64,000 nt of DNA from Chlamydiota bacterium (GTDB lineage Bacteria > Chlamydiota > Chlamydiia > Chlamydiales > Rhabdochlamydiaceae), in NCBI GenBank assembly GCA_022614855.1, contig JAKEHU010000036.1:18737-82736 (forward strand), given 5' to 3'. The notes under the pieces are model-generated. The model saw only the letters and a program-made list of their open reading frames with translations, did not search any database and was not told the origin of the DNA. The position numbers were made by a program, and so were the translations under genes. Shown here one piece after another: positions 27,355 to 36,100 of the stretch. Numbering within the stretch: position 1 is the stretch's first letter; the number at the start of each line of letters is the position of its first letter.

Positions 27355-27723
27355 TCACTTGAATATAAATGCGATCTTGGGTTTTGCTTTTGCCACTTCT
27401 CGTATTGCTTCTTCCTTTTGATCGACATCCTTTACAGAATCTACCTCTTCATCCCTTACTACAAGAATTTCATGAGATAATGGTTGCCTCAGATGTTTAA
27501 ATTCAGGTTTTTGAGCAATGATCATTAAATTTTCCGGATTTTCAAAAGTATTAATGTGATATTTCAAACGGATATTTTCCTCATGCAATTGTTTCACAAG
27601 TTTCCCAAGTTCGGGAATTTTAATACTCAAATCAGTGAGTTTATTTTGCATATTCATATAAGAATAGGCAGATAAGCTAAACGCACCTAAACAAATCAAA
27701 ATGCGTACTAAAAAGTTATTCAT
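27355..27723 (-). CDS. ftsL: FtsL-like short membrane division protein (CT271-like)
   Basis: A 122-residue protein with one N-terminal membrane segment (about 5-22) and a following helix with heptad-like leucines (IPELGKLVKQLHEENIRL), the layout of FtsL, which bridges FtsB/FtsQ and FtsI in the divisome. FtsL proteins are recognised mostly by this design and by position: the gene lies between rsmH and ftsI and overlaps the rsmH stop by 4 bp. A charged C-terminal tail is extra. Sequence similarity alone would not identify it. Confidence 0.75.
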   Translation of the reverse strand: MNNFLVRILICLGAFSLSAYSYMNMQNKLTDLSIKIPELGKLVKQLHEENIRLKYHINTFENPENLMIIAQKPEFKHLRQPLSHEILVVRDEEVDSVKDVDQKEEAIREVAKAKPKIAFIFK

Positions 27724-28642
27724 AGTTTTTCTGCAAATCTTAAGCGTGCGCTTCTTGCACTAGGATTTTCTCGAACTTCATCTGAAGTAGGACGAGCTGG
27801 TTTTTTCGTCAAAAGTTTGAGTGTAGGAGAAAAATCCTTCTTTTCTCTCTTCTTTGGAGCTCTGGCTGCTTCTTTAAAAATTGTTTTCACAATTCGATCT
27901 TCCAGACTGTGAAAACTGAGAATACCAATTCTTCCTCCAGATTTGAGAAGGCGAATTGCCTTTGGAAGAGCTTCTTGTACAGATTCAAGCTCTCTATTTA
28001 CGCAAATGCGAAGTGCCTGAAAAATCAATGTTGCAGGATGAAAAGCTCTCTTCATTCCTCCAAAAGCGCGGGCAATTGTCTCTGCTAAATGTTTTGTTGT
28101 TTTAATCATCTTTTTTCTCCTTTCTTCAATAATCGCTTTTGCCGCTTTTCTCCATCTCGGCTCCTCTCCAAAGTCGCGCAGTAGCGCACCTAATTTTTCT
28201 TCGTTCCAACTGTTTACGATTTCATCGGCTGTAAGCTTTGAATTTGGATCCATTCTCATATCGAGTGGTCCCTCTTGCATAAAGCTAAAGCCTCTGCTTC
28301 CTTCTTTCAGCTGCATCGTTGAAACTCCTAAGTCAAAAAAAAACCTTCGACTTGATCGATTCCTCTATCTTGCAAATGGTGATCCAAGTCAGCAAAATCT
28401 CCTTGAATCAAAATTACTTTGTGTCTCCAAGGACTGAGAATCTTCTCAGCTACCTCTAAAGCATGAGGATCTTTATCGCATCCGATATAGATCTCCGTTT
28501 CGGGATGAGATGCAAGAATTCTTCTCGCATGCCCTCCTCCTCCTACTGTTCCTTCGTAAAATACTTTCAAAGACAAAGGCGCAAATCCCTCTATCACCTC
28601 ATCTGCCATCACGGAAATATGAATGGTTTCATCTCTATTCAT
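27720..28642 (-). CDS. rsmH: 16S rRNA m4C1402 methyltransferase RsmH (MraW), interrupted by a one-base frameshift
   Basis: SAM-dependent methyltransferase acting on C1402 of 16S rRNA. The N-terminal part (start ATG 28642, MNRDETIHISVM) carries the SAM motif GTVGGGGHARRIL and GCDKDPHALE. It runs to VEGFF, where the frame hits TAG. The remaining part resumes in the next frame with DLGVSTMQLKEGSRGFSFMQEG and ends RFAEKL, giving a complete family length once joined. The break is at a run of nine A on the plus strand (28335-28343; T9 in the gene). Ten would restore GFFFDLGVS. It may be a sequencing error, a real mutation or a slippage site. Start overlaps mraZ by 8 bp; stop overlaps ftsL by 4 bp. 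Confidence 0.88.
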
Positions 28643-29138
28643 TTTTTTGACAACTCTCAATGCATTCTTCACATAAAAGGGCAAAAGCCTCTTCCGTCAT
28701 TTTCATCAGATCGCAAGAGGGATCTTTTCCACTCAATGCGGCATGAACTTGCGATTCATACCGTTCTTTTGGCCAAAGTTCGATTTTGTTCAAAACCCCC
28801 GCAATGATGATTTCACTTTTGATTTCAATCGCCTTTTTTAAAAGAGGCGGGATCACTACTCTTCCAATCTTGTCACAACTTGTGTGGTACAAAGTGGAAA
28901 AGAAGAGCGTAAAAAAGGGTTGATATCTCCCCATGTGCTGCTTTTCTTGAAATTTCCTGACAATTTTCTCAATGTCACTTCTCCTGTAAATCGCAAGACA
29001 TCCTCCAAGTCCTAGAGCAATGCTAAATTCAAGCAGGCCGTTTTCCACAAGGCCAAATCTCATCGCTTGCGGCAACACAAATCGATTTTTGCTGTCCAAT
29101 TTGGCAAGAGAGGATCCGCTAAAGAAAAAACGATTCAT
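28635..29138 (-). CDS. mraZ: MraZ, transcriptional regulator of the division cluster
   Basis: MraZ is an AbrB-fold DNA-binding protein that represses the dcw operon and opposes RsmH in E. coli. Two SpoVT/AbrB-like repeats are visible: LDSKNRFVLPQAMR and CDKIGRVVIPPLLKKAI, matching the family DxKGR...P pattern. The frame extends to 29171, but the ATG at 29138 (MNRFFFSG) gives the normal N-terminus. With about 168 residues it is slightly longer than usual. It is the first gene of mraZ-rsmH-ftsL-ftsI-murE-amiA. Two copies of CAATTTAACAAC 60 bp apart lie upstream (29161 and 29221) and may be operator sites, though MraZ boxes usually look different. Confidence 0.88.
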   Translation of the reverse strand: MNRFFFSGSSLAKLDSKNRFVLPQAMRFGLVENGLLEFSIALGLGGCLAIYRRSDIEKIVRKFQEKQHMGRYQPFFTLFFSTLYHTSCDKIGRVVIPPLLKKAIEIKSEIIIAGVLNKIELWPKERYESQVHAALSGKDPSCDLMKMTEEAFALLCEECIESCQKNE

Positions 29139-29363
29139 ATAGGATTTCCACTTTTTCCCACAATTTAACAACTTGCTGCTTTTTTGAGAATGCGAACCAG
29201 TTATAATCTTTCTCTTTTTTCAATTTAACAACCTAAATATGAATCAAATAAAAAAAAATTTTCAGAAGTGGAAATTGGTGGAAATAAAATTCATTGAAAG
29301 ATTTGGTTGAGTTATTTTCTCATTCTTGGCATGGGAGAGTTTTAATCTGAGTGAGAATGTTCT

Positions 29364-29861
29364 ATGACAAAAAAAACAATTGATAATTTGGGAATTGACA
29401 TTTCAACAAGATATGCTCAGGACCAAGAGATCTCTGTTGAAAGTGCAAAGCTTGTTAAAGAATCACAGCAAATTCCCTTTACAACAGAAGTTGATGTTCA
29501 TCTTCCCTTTTTTCTTCCTTATGAATTTGACCTATTTCAAATCGGCAAAAAGCATATCGCTTGGGCTGGCTTTCCTCCACTTCCTCAATACAGGGAAAAA
29601 AAAGTGCCTATTTTTAGGGAACAACTCATTCCAGGAATCAGATCAATAGATAACCTAGACACGAAAATTGAGAAAATCAATGCAATCAAGCAGCTTCGAG
29701 AGAAAGAGAAAAAAGCCCAAGAGACGTGGGAAGAAGAAAAGGAGAGAGAAGAGGAAGAGAGAGAGGGAAAAATTATCCTCCATTTTTTTGAACAGATGAA
29801 AATAACCGATCAATACTTGATTGACATCAATTCCTATCGCAATCAATATCAAAAGGCCTAG
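29364..29861 (+). CDS. Conserved hypothetical protein, CT273-like by position
   Basis: A 165-residue soluble protein. The N-terminal half has short hydrophobic beta-like segments (VDVHLPFFLPYEFDLFQIG), and the C-terminal half is a highly charged helix rich in Glu and Lys (about 112-140), likely a coiled coil. It is the first gene of a pair with the TPR gene and divergent from mraZ. Position between the murE/ftsI cluster and dnaA fits CT273. No function is recognised. Confidence 0.75.
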   Translation: MTKKTIDNLGIDISTRYAQDQEISVESAKLVKESQQIPFTTEVDVHLPFFLPYEFDLFQIGKKHIAWAGFPPLPQYREKKVPIFREQLIPGIRSIDNLDTKIEKINAIKQLREKEKKAQETWEEEKEREEEEREGKIILHFFEQMKITDQYLIDINSYRNQYQKA

Positions 29862-29873
29862 GAGTAAAAAACT

Positions 29874-30269
29874 GTGAGTCAGATTAACTGGTTAGAAATT
29901 TTAGGATGGGGAGAAGAGGAGCTCGATGACTTGCGCTTCGTTGGATATTCCTACATTAAGCAAGGAAAATATGACTTTGCAAAAACGTTCTTCGAAGCCC
30001 TAGTTGTCTTAAGGCCCAATAGCATCTATGAACTCCAAACACTTGGAGCCCTTTATCTCCAATTGGGAAATAACTTGATGGCCCTTCATTTCATTGAAAA
30101 AGCATTAGAACTAGACCCCTCTCATTTACTGACAAAATTAAATCGAGTAAAAGCCCTCTTTTCTCTTGGTTATAAAAAACAGGCTCTTTTAGCAGCAAAA
30201 ACACTTGAAACTTGCCCTGAAGAACCAATTGCAAATCAGGCAGCTGCACTCGTTCTCGCCTACAGCTAA
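29874..30269 (+). CDS. Small TPR protein, CT274-like
   Basis: A 131-residue protein made almost wholly of about three tetratricopeptide repeats (for example YSYIKQGKYDFAKTFFEALV and LGALYLQLGNNLMALHFIEKAL), resembling the SycD/LcrH class of type III secretion chaperones in size and repeat number. The start is GTG with TAGGAG eight bases upstream, overlapping the stop of the previous gene, so the two are coupled. It may bind a secreted protein or its neighbour product (inference). The gene ends within the AGCTAAAAG edge of a heptad repeat block. Confidence 0.82.
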   Translation: MSQINWLEILGWGEEELDDLRFVGYSYIKQGKYDFAKTFFEALVVLRPNSIYELQTLGALYLQLGNNLMALHFIEKALELDPSHLLTKLNRVKALFSLGYKKQALLAAKTLETCPEEPIANQAAALVLAYS

Positions 30270-30358
30270 AAGAAGAAAGGCTAAATTAGAGAATTTGATA
30301 ACTCTTTCATCCCTTCTTTTTTTTAACCTTTAGCCTTTAGCTTTTAGCCTTTAAAAAA
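30263..30358. repeat. AAAGGCT heptad repeats in inverted arrangement
   Basis: AGCTAAAAG and AAAGGCTAAA at the end of the TPR gene, then about 40 bases later AACCTTTAGCCTTTAGCTTTTAG on the inverse strand, followed by an A-run. The inverted blocks can pair. The layout is the same as after npt1. Confidence 0.75.
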
Positions 30359-30436
30359 TTGCAACTCTTTGATTTTGAAAAGAGTGTTAAAAATTGAAAA
30401 ATTATTGCTTGCAAAAGTGGTAAAAAAGCTGTTAAG

Positions 30437-30473
30437 TTGGCGCCAACAAAACGGCTCCACAATATACTGTGGA
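30437..30473. promoter_or_regulatory. Dyad-symmetry sites upstream of dnaA
   Basis: A perfect 10-bp palindrome TTGGCGCCAA (30437-30446) and TCCACA-N6-TGTGGA (30456-30473) lie in the otherwise empty 130 bp between the heptad block and the element before dnaA. They could be regulator sites for dnaA. TCCACA is part of a DnaA box (TTATCCACA) but the full box is absent. Confidence 0.4.
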
Positions 30474-30490
30474 AAGATTGTTCATAACTA

Positions 30491-30655
30491 ATGAACCTAT
30501 CCGGAAATTCAAAAACTGCTTTTTGTGCCTTTTTTCCCATATCTTAGAATCATTTCTTGGCCTACTTAATTTAAGTATGTCCTGCGAAATGGCTCTAAAA
30601 TCTGTGAAGAAAATTCACCAAAAATCAAATTTTCTAAATTTACGGATAGGTTCAT
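30491..30655. repeat. Palindromic element, family A, abutting dnaA
   Basis: ATGAACCTATCCGGAAATTC at the left and a nearly exact inverse at the right, flanking AT at 30491-30492 and 30654-30655; centre CCTACTTAATTTAAGTATGT. The dnaA ATG is the very next base, so the right arm (GGATAGGTTCAT) is its whole ribosome-binding region. Confidence 0.95.
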
Positions 30656-31987
30656 ATGCTAATAAAAACTCCACAAGAAACTTGGAATGATTTTCTCAAA
30701 TTTATTGAAGAGCGTTGTTCTGCTACAGAATTTGAAAATTGGTTTTCTCATATCAAATTGATCCAATCCCAAGATGAATTTCTCTTAGAAGTACCAAATA
30801 TTTATGTTCGAGAATATCTACTAGATAATTATAAGCGAGATTTAGAAGCTTTTTTTCCTCTTCTTCCCAATGGAAAGTTGGCTCTTTCTTTTGTGATCGC
30901 TGAAGAAAAGAACCCGTTGCCTGAACCAAAACAACCTTCTCCAATTCAAGAACATGAAACGGATCCTGCTCTCAAACTCAATCACCTTTATACATTCAAT
31001 AATTTCATTGAAGGATCATCCAATCAATTTGTCAAATCTGCTGCTATGGGAATCGCTACGAGACCAGGAAAATCTTACAACCCTCTTTTTATACATGGTG
31101 GGGTAGGTCTTGGAAAAACCCATTTATTACATGCGATTGGCCACTATACCAAACAACATCATCGAAAGCTCAAGGTACAATGCATCACAACTGAGGGTTT
31201 TATCAATGATCTTGTCGACCATCTTAAAAATAAAACGGTCGATAAATTGAAACGTTTCTATCGCTCTTTGGATATTTTGCTCGTCGATGATATTCAATTT
31301 TTGCAATCGCGATTAAATTTTGAAGAAGAATTGTGCAACACCTTCGAAAGCCTCATCAATCAAAATAAACAAATTGTAATTACAAGCGACAAACCTCCCA
31401 GCCAATTAAAGCTATCCGAAAGAATGGTTGCGAGAATGGAATGGGGACTTGTTGCCCAAGTGGGGACTCCAGATCTTGAAACCCGCGTTGCCATTTTGCA
31501 GCATAAAGCAGAGCAGAAAGGAATAAAAATTTCCCACAAAGTTGCCTTTTTCATTGCAGAGAGGATTTTCAATAATGTACGTCAACTAGAAGGGGCCTTA
31601 AATCGCCTATGCGCTTACAGCAGAATGATGGGTCTAGATGTAACAGAAGAAATTGTAGAAAAAACTCTCAATGAACTCTTTCAACTTCAGCCAAGCAAAC
31701 GCATTTCTGTAGACAATATCCTCAAAAGTGTTGCGATCATGTTTGGAGTAAAAGTGAGCGATCTCTGCAGTAGCTCAAGGACAAAAGATGTCGCTTTCCC
31801 AAGACAAGTCGCCATGTATCTTGCAAAAGAACTTGTCAATGAATCTGTCATGAAGCTCGCCTCCTACTTTGGTGGGAAAACCCACTCCACTCTTCTACAT
31901 GGCTGGAAAAAAATCGCGCAAAGGCTTGGCAAAGACGAAACCTTGAAGCGGCAAATCCAAATCGCCCGCCGCAACTTAGAAAGTTAA
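30656..31987 (+). CDS. dnaA: Replication initiator DnaA (second-type chlamydial DnaA)
   Basis: AAA+ initiator that opens the origin. The 443 residues have the N-terminal helicase-loading domain, Walker [10 protein letters not shown] (about 150-158), Walker [10 protein letters not shown], an arginine-finger region and the C-terminal helix-turn-helix. In the DNA-binding signature the usual GGRDHTTV-like stretch reads [10 protein letters not shown] (about 406-415): His410 is kept, but the Asp that contacts DnaA boxes is Thr409. Place beside the TPR and cell-wall genes fits DnaA2 (CT275). The ATG directly follows a palindromic element whose AGG, five bases before ATG, is the only Shine-Dalgarno-like sequence. 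I see no DnaA-box cluster, so no origin is claimed. Confidence 0.93.
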   Translation: MLIKTPQETWNDFLKFIEERCSATEFENWFSHIKLIQSQDEFLLEVPNIYVREYLLDNYKRDLEAFFPLLPNGKLALSFVIAEEKNPLPEPKQPSPIQEHETDPALKLNHLYTFNNFIEGSSNQFVKSAAMGIATRPGKSYNPLFIHGGVGLGKTHLLHAIGHYTKQHHRKLKVQCITTEGFINDLVDHLKNKTVDKLKRFYRSLDILLVDDIQFLQSRLNFEEELCNTFESLINQNKQIVITSDKPPSQLKLSERMVARMEWGLVAQVGTPDLETRVAILQHKAEQKGIKISHKVAFFIAERIFNNVRQLEGALNRLCAYSRMMGLDVTEEIVEKTLNELFQLQPSKRISVDNILKSVAIMFGVKVSDLCSSSRTKDVAFPRQVAMYLAKELVNESVMKLASYFGGKTHSTLLHGWKKIAQRLGKDETLKRQIQIARRNLES

Positions 31988-32020
31988 ACTTTTTTACTCA
32001 CCAAATCCTTCTATGAATAT

Positions 32021-32530
32021 TTAATTGTTGGCGGGCCGAAAATTTGTGCTAGATATCAAAGATGCTTGCACCTTGTCGAAAAAGGTCTGGTAAAATTTTT
32101 CATCTCGGACTGGATATACTTCCAAGACTCTTCCGGTATTTTCAAAAATTTTAACTTGAAAATTGGTACGGACTGTTATCTGATTTTGCACATCGGAAAC
32201 ATTTGAGGTCATTTCGATGATGGTGTGTTTTTTCCATCGCGCATTGCTGCCGGAAAAAAGATAGGCAAAAAAGACGGAGGAAAATTTCTCAATATCAAAA
32301 TCTCTTTCCGCAGTGAGAATCCCAAGATCTAGATTGATATTTTTGACAATGTATCCGTCGTCTTGCAGAACATGGATAATGCCCTTAATGACCGATTTGA
32401 GATCTTGACCTACATAGGTACGCGTTTGCAGAGTGCGAAGTTGCATTTGACTAACAAGCGTATCACCAGGATCTTTGCTGCAACTTGCAAAAAAAACTAT
32501 GAAAAGAATCGTTAATTTTAATCTATTCAT
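32021..32530 (-). CDS. Putative lipoprotein, CT276-like by position
   Basis: The ATG at 32530 (MNRLKLTILFIVFFASCSKDP) gives a lipoprotein signal peptide with lipobox ASC; the frame extends upstream to 32587, but that part lies within the preceding gene. The mature part of about 150 residues has alternating strands and helices resembling small outer-membrane-associated lipoproteins (GIIHVLQDDGYIVKNINLDLGILTAER recalls the DUF4136/DUF799-like group, uncertain). It overlaps the ComF-like gene by 8 bp, so the two are co-transcribed. It is convergent with dnaA. Confidence 0.78.
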   Translation of the reverse strand: MNRLKLTILFIVFFASCSKDPGDTLVSQMQLRTLQTRTYVGQDLKSVIKGIIHVLQDDGYIVKNINLDLGILTAERDFDIEKFSSVFFAYLFSGSNARWKKHTIIEMTSNVSDVQNQITVRTNFQVKIFENTGRVLEVYPVRDEKFYQTFFDKVQASLISSTNFRPANN

Positions 32531-33104
32531 CATGGATGAAACAAAGCCCATAGATTCTTTTAGGAAATTTTTTGAGGAGAAATTCACCTTCTTCCTGCAA
32601 TCTTTTCGATTTAACTGCTTCGATTACTAAAACAGTTAAATCATAAAGATCTTGCTTCAATTGTATTGCTGGGCGAGATAAAAATGCACCCATTTCTTTT
32701 GCAATCATCTTATTAAATTTTTTATTTTCACCTGGCATAGCAATGATGAAGTCTGGAATTGGAAAATCCAGTTGGCAGAATTGATAATACATCAAAGAAG
32801 CGATTGTTTTCCCAAGAGATGGTCGATTTTTTCTTTGAAAATCTCTCCATAAAGATGGTGCGGGACTCAAAAGAGAAAAGCAGCTACCTATTCTCCTGAA
32901 AGAAGAGGGATGCATTTGGCATCTTCTGCAAACTGAGGAGGAATTTTCGCAAAAACAGTGCAAACAGCGCCCATCTGGATCAATAAAGGAAAAGAGCTCA
33001 GTGCATGAATGGCAAAGCCATTTTCCTGAATGACAAGAAATGGATTTGCAATGAAGACAAACAGGAGGGAAAAGCAGATGGCTAATTGCTTGAAGTATTA
33101 TCAT
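32523..33104 (-). CDS. ComF-like double zinc-ribbon protein with degenerate phosphoribosyltransferase part
   Basis: ComF proteins have an N-terminal zinc ribbon and a PRTase domain and serve DNA uptake in competent bacteria. Here the ribbon is clear: CLHCKS, CHSC, CLHCFC and CRRC within the first 65 residues. The PRTase region keeps the fold outline (DFIIAMPGENKKFNKMIAKE), but the PRPP loop, normally DDxxTTGxT, reads VLVIEAVKSKR, so catalysis is doubtful. I use the ATG at 33104 (MIILQAISHLLFPPVC), which overlaps the preceding large gene by 23 bp; the frame reaches 33167. Confidence 0.75.
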   Translation of the reverse strand: MIILQAISHLLFPPVCLHCKSISCHSGKWLCHSCTELFSFIDPDGRCLHCFCENSSSVCRRCQMHPSSFRRIGSCFSLLSPAPSLWRDFQRKNRPSLGKTIASLMYYQFCQLDFPIPDFIIAMPGENKKFNKMIAKEMGAFLSRPAIQLKQDLYDLTVLVIEAVKSKRLQEEGEFLLKKFPKRIYGLCFIHDE

Positions 33105-36100
33105 TAAGAATAAATTTGGGCATTTCAATATTTCCCTGAATTGACAAAGAGAGAGGAGAATCTTCATCTCCTTTTCGTTTTCCAGTTTTTAAGAATAGAT
33201 GGAGATTTCCATCAAAATCTAAATAGGAAGTGTGATCCGATTCCAAAGAATAGAGATATTTTCCATTTGCACTTTCCATTGAACCCAGATGGGTAATTAG
33301 ACATTTTCCATCTAGAAATTGGCATCTCAACTCTCCGCTAGGCGGGATGAGCTCATGGTCCATTTCTTTAGAAAGGTGTGCTGGTTTATTAGAGAAAGCA
33401 AATTGAAAAAAGCCCTGTCCTGTCCATGTTTTCACATCTCCTAATTTTCCCTGACATTTTTGGAATTCTCCCTTCTTTACCATGTAGGGTTTTAAAGAGG
33501 ATTCTGCTCCTTGAAGACGGGTGAGCAAACTTGGATTAAAACTTTTTACCACCATCTGTTCCATTTCGAAAAACCATCCTCTTTCCTGAATTTTGACCAA
33601 AAAGATCTCACTCATTTTTACATTAATCGCATCATCTTTTATCAGTATATTGCTACAGAGAATTTTTTCTTTTTGTAGATGGATATCCATTTCTACCTTG
33701 CTAATCCCAAATCCTTGGACGCCGCAATTTTGTCCGCGCAATTTTCCTAAAAATTCCAAATTTCCCGAGGAATAGGCTATCCACTCACCATTCATTTCAA
33801 ACCCTTCACTTAAGAAATTCCAATAACTGGCAAGATCAGGAGAAAAAATAGAGCCAATTTTTGCAATTTCTCCACGAATTTTCCCTGAAAAGAGCATCTT
33901 ATCTTTTTCCTCGAGCTTCTTTTTTAATTGAAATTCTACTCCTTTTATCTTTCCCTCTACTGTATCCAAGATCAGCTGCGAACCCTGCTCTAAATCAAAA
34001 TATACTTTTATCTTCTCATCTCTATCTTTATCGGAAAGAACCAGTTTTCCTTTGGGAATATTTGCAGAAAAAAGATCCTCCATAAAAAGTTCAAAATTTA
34101 GAGAAGTCTGAGGAAGAAACCCTGCTACTTTAAACAATCCTTTTTCCAATCCACAGAGAAAATCTGCTTCAAAACCCTCCCCGGATGAGGGAATATTTTT
34201 TAGAAAGGGAGGAATAGTCTGTTTTTCAGAGATATTTTTTATAAAAGGAGAAGAGAGAAAAAGCTTTCCATTTCTCCCATGCCACAGTTTTGATTGATGA
34301 ACATATTCTAAATGGTCCATCTGCAAATAAGAATTTTCAAAAGAAAGAAGAAAATCTCCTATAGCAAGGCCCACTTCTGGAGAATAGGCAATGCGTATTG
34401 GCTTATCGCTTTTGATCTCAAAAGGAAAAGGAAAAGAGGTACGAAAAAGGGAAGAAAGTTCTAATTTCAAGAAAAAGTGGTTTGGATCAAAATCTATGGT
34501 TCCCTGCGAGCTTATGGATAGACCACCTACGTTTAATTCGCTCTCTGCAAAAGTAGATTGGCCTTGATTGAATTGGAGTGCCATTTTTAACAGAGCATCA
34601 TTTATCTGAACCTGATCAAAAATCATCCTATCTTTTGCCTTTCTTCCAGAGAGGTAAAATTTTTTTAAGGGGTTTTCAAATAAATGGACTTTTTGACCCT
34701 CTACTTCAAAGGAAAAAAGCCCCGAAGAAAACGACCCCTTTGTTTTAAAGGAACCATGAATCGGCAAAGGAGTGGAAAGAGAGGTCACTCCCTGTAAAGT
34801 GGTGAAATCTTCAGATGCAACCCAATTGGATTCCATCAGAGATTGATCTCCTTTTTTAAGTAGAGCACGGATCTCCCAGTTTTTAGTAGAACCAAAAGAA
34901 ATTTCCCCAAATGTTTGATAAGAGGGATTTCCAAAAAGGGAACCCTGAATTTTTTTGCACTCTACCTCTCCAGAAAGCAAATTGATCTTTGGAGTGAATG
35001 TGCAATTTTCTAAAAAGAGGTTGCCGCTCACTCCAACTTTTTCGCATGCAAATGTACCCGACAAAAGACCATTTGCAGAATCGATTTGCATGAGAAGATT
35101 TCCTGTTAAATTCTCCAATTGGAGAGCGTGCTTTTTCTCTATAAATTTTACTTTCTTAAGGGGAATCTCTACCTCCCATTTTTTCAATGAAGGAAAAAAA
35201 ATGCATTTTGCACGCCCTTCATTTTTTAAAAGCATCGGATCTTTTTCCCCAAGATTTGCAATGGAAAGTCCAAACTGGTCATTTTCCAAATGAAGAAAAT
35301 CGCTTTGCAGAGCTATTTGCAACTGCTTTCCATCAAAGGTTCCAAAAAGATCCACTTCGCCATCTTGAATTAACGGCTGCCCCCCTACAAAAAAATTGAG
35401 CAGAGGATGGTAGATTGTTTTTGTCAAGGAAGGAGATCGAAACCAAAAATCGATAACTTCGCTCCATTTTTCAGGAAAAATGGTCTTTGATTGGAGGCCA
35501 AATTGTAAGTTATCGGAAATTTCTGGAAATTGGATAGATCCTGCATATTCAAAATTCTCTTTCTTCAATTTCATTTGCATGGTTAATCCGTAGGGAAGAT
35601 CAGTTTTAAAACTTTCTGCAAAAGAAGAATCGATCAAAGAAAGGGTTTGATTTAAAGGAGCGATCATTTCAAGAGTGAACTCCCCAACCTTTTCCAGGCT
35701 AGGAGAAATTTTCCCAGAAATTTTAAAGCGATGAATATCGACCATTTTCTCTAGCTTGCGAAACATGAGTCGAATTTTTTCTCCTGAAGCCTCTTGAATG
35801 TCCAAATGCGAAAACTCTCCTTTTTTCCACCAACCCGTAAGTTTAGCGCTGCATTTTCCGCGAGCCATCTCCAATTCTTCCAGGTCAGGGTAAAGAGGTT
35901 GAAATAGTGTTTGGAAAATGAGAAATTGTTCAGCTAAGAGATCTTTGAAATCCGCCTGTACCACAAGAGAGTTTTTCTCGGGTCTACAAAAGGAAAAAAC
36001 GCTGGTAAATTGTCTTCCATTTTTATCCGATAACTCTGAGGCAAGATCTACCCAAAAAGAGCCATCTTCATGCATCGCTCCACTTCCTTGGATATTTAAA

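Noticed and set aside
28463..28807. Plus-strand ORF opposite rsmH/mraZ
   Set aside because: It has no ribosome-binding site or family features and lies opposite two conserved genes.
30357..30700. Replication origin beside dnaA
   Set aside because: Only a partial DnaA-box core (TCCACA) and no cluster of 9-mers or clear AT-rich unwinding region is seen; in chlamydiae dnaA2 is not at the origin as far as known.
34955..35293. Plus-strand ORFs within the large AsmA/TamB-like gene
   Set aside because: They are shadows of a continuous 1341-codon gene and have no own ribosome sites.
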